Shown: positions 4,599-5,271 of the stretch, piece after piece
Layout: every line of letters begins with the position of its first letter
How positions within the stretch are numbered: position 1 is the stretch's first letter
Assembly: GCA_049801375.1 (NCBI GenBank)
Contig: JBARKJ010000029.1
Span: 1-5,271, forward strand
DNA from: JBARKJ01 sp049801375
GTDB lineage: Bacteria > Nitrospirota > JACRHJ01
DNA length: 5,271 bases
Direction of reading: 5' to 3'
Translations under genes and position numbers: made by a program
Notes under the pieces: model-generated
What the model saw: only the letters and a program-made list of their open reading frames with translations
Databases searched by the model: none
What the model was told of the DNA's origin: nothing

Positions 4599-4675
4599 TG
4601 GTGCCCCCAGCATGGCTCGAACATGCGACACCAGGTTTAGGAAACCTGTGCTCTATCCAACTGAGCTATGGGGGC
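4599..4675 (-). tRNA. tRNA-Arg (anticodon CCU)
   Basis: A complete 77-base tRNA with encoded CCA. The acceptor strands GCCCCCA (4675-4669) and TGGGGGC (4609-4603) pair over all seven positions, with discriminator A (4602) and CCA (4601-4599). The D-arm carries TAGCTCAGTTGGATAGAGC. The anticodon stem CAGGT/ACCTG encloses loop TTCCTAA (4643-4637), with anticodon CCT at 4641-4639, which reads AGG codons. The T-arm is GCATG-TTCGAGC-CATGC with full pairing. Every stem is intact, so it should be functional. It lies 42 bases after the apt stop on the same strand, with its own promoter in the gap. Confidence 0.97.
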
Positions 4676-4688
4676 AAAGAGCGTTTAA

Positions 4689-4717
4689 AATATAGAACAA
4701 CTAATGGCCGTAGTCAA
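4689..4717 (-). promoter_or_regulatory. Sigma-70 promoter of tRNA-Arg
   Basis: On the minus strand, TTGACT (4717-4712, five of six consensus bases) is followed by exactly 17 bases and then TATATT (4694-4689, five of six). Transcription should start near 4682, about seven bases before the mature tRNA 5' end. The -35 box begins immediately after the apt stop codon, so the tRNA can be transcribed independently of apt. Confidence 0.78.
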
Positions 4718-5233
4718 CTAATAGCTGATTAAAGACAGCACCTGGTGTCCCGCAAGCTTGTCCCGGCCTTTAAGCTCCGTAAGCTCTATCAGGAACGCAA
4801 CGCCGACCACGACCGCACCGAGCTGTTTTAAGAGGTCCAGCGTAGCCGCCATCGTGCCGCCCGTCGCCAGCAGGTCGTCCACAACCAGCACGCGCTCGCC
4901 CGGCGTTATCGCGTCCTGATGGACTGTCAGGGTATCAGTACCGTACTCGAGCTCGTACTTCGCCTCGTATATATCGCTTGGGAGCTTGCCCGGTTTCCTG
5001 ACAGGGATGAATCCGGCGTTAAGCCCGTATGCAACGGGCGCGCCCGTTATAAAGCCGCGGGACTCTATCCCGACGACCTTCTCAATCCCCTCGTCTTCAT
5101 AAAAGCAGATGATCTTGTCGATGACCTTCTGAAAGGCCTCGCTATCCTTCAGGAGCGTGGTAATGTCCTTGAACAGGATACCCTTCTTAGGGAAGTCCGG
5201 GATGTCCCTTACGCGGGACTTCAGGTCAAGCAT
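4718..5233 (-). CDS. apt: Adenine phosphoribosyltransferase
   Basis: This cytosolic purine-salvage enzyme converts adenine and PRPP to AMP and pyrophosphate. The 171-residue length is normal for bacterial Apt. The N-terminus RVRDIPDFPKKGILFKDIT (residues 7-25) is the typical Apt hood and adenine-binding start. GIESRGF lies at 55-61, and the flexible-loop motif RKPGKLP at 79-85 is followed by YELEYGTDTL. The type I PRPP-binding loop VLVVDDLLATGGTMAA is at 115-130, with the acidic pair D119-D120. All key motifs are present and the frame is intact. The start ATG (5233-5231) is preceded on the minus strand by AAGGGGG (5243-5237). tRNA-Arg follows downstream on the same strand, and the permease gene converges from the other side. 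The assignment is firm. Confidence 0.97.
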   Translation of the reverse strand: MLDLKSRVRDIPDFPKKGILFKDITTLLKDSEAFQKVIDKIICFYEDEGIEKVVGIESRGFITGAPVAYGLNAGFIPVRKPGKLPSDIYEAKYELEYGTDTLTVHQDAITPGERVLVVDDLLATGGTMAATLDLLKQLGAVVVGVAFLIELTELKGRDKLAGHQVLSLISY

Positions 5234-5254
5234 ATGCCCCCTTAACGAAATGTC

Positions 5255-5260
5255 TTTATA
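5255..5260 (-). promoter_or_regulatory. apt: Possible -10 box of the apt promoter
   Basis: TATAAA on the minus strand (5260-5255) lies 21 bases before the apt start codon, which would give a leader of roughly 15 bases holding the AAGGGGG site. The -35 box would fall beyond the window end, so this is only a candidate. Confidence 0.35.
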
Positions 5261-5271
5261 AAATGCTGTCC

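Noticed and set aside
4302..4631. Minus-strand open frames across the permease tail and tRNA-Arg
   Set aside because: They run through a tRNA gene and its terminator and oppose the conserved permease tail; they are shadows.

Overview
The window is bacterial DNA: Shine-Dalgarno sequences, sigma-70-type promoters, Rho-independent terminators and tRNA genes with encoded CCA ends. The phylum cannot be read from it. It falls into two parts that meet at about base 2404.

Bases 1 to about 2404 are the right-hand part of an integrated mobile element; its left end lies outside the window. In order, all on the + strand, it holds the 3' part of an XRE-family helix-turn-helix regulator, a tyrosine recombinase that starts one base after the regulator's stop codon, and a HEPN/MNT (toxin-antitoxin type) pair that overlaps by 31 bases and has its own promoter. 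A non-coding stretch of inverted and direct repeats follows, then an orphan 3' half of a tRNA-Val (anticodon UAC). No 5' half lies in front of it, while the terminator behind it is intact. This is the pattern left when an element integrates into the 3' half of a tRNA gene. The fragment is therefore read as attR, and the restored tRNA-Val should lie upstream, beyond base 1.

Bases from about 2405 to the end are probably host chromosome. They hold the tRNA-Val terminator, a KimA-like APC/KUP-superfamily permease on the + strand, and a convergent minus-strand block of tRNA-Arg(CCU) and apt (adenine phosphoribosyltransferase). The tRNA-Arg has a strong promoter just after the apt stop codon and a terminator with seven Ts. 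Composition differs between the parts: a sample of the HEPN gene (1621-1680) has 23 G+C in 60, and a sample of the permease gene (3061-3120) has 36 in 60.

The least expected observation is that the permease gene is broken near its 3' end. The frame stops at 4390, but the next frame from 4383 to 4529 encodes 48 residues that look like the normal C-terminus of this family. A one-base indel at about 4379-4382 explains it. The element carries what looks like a small self-contained kit (regulator, integrase, HEPN/MNT pair); no entirely new system is evident.
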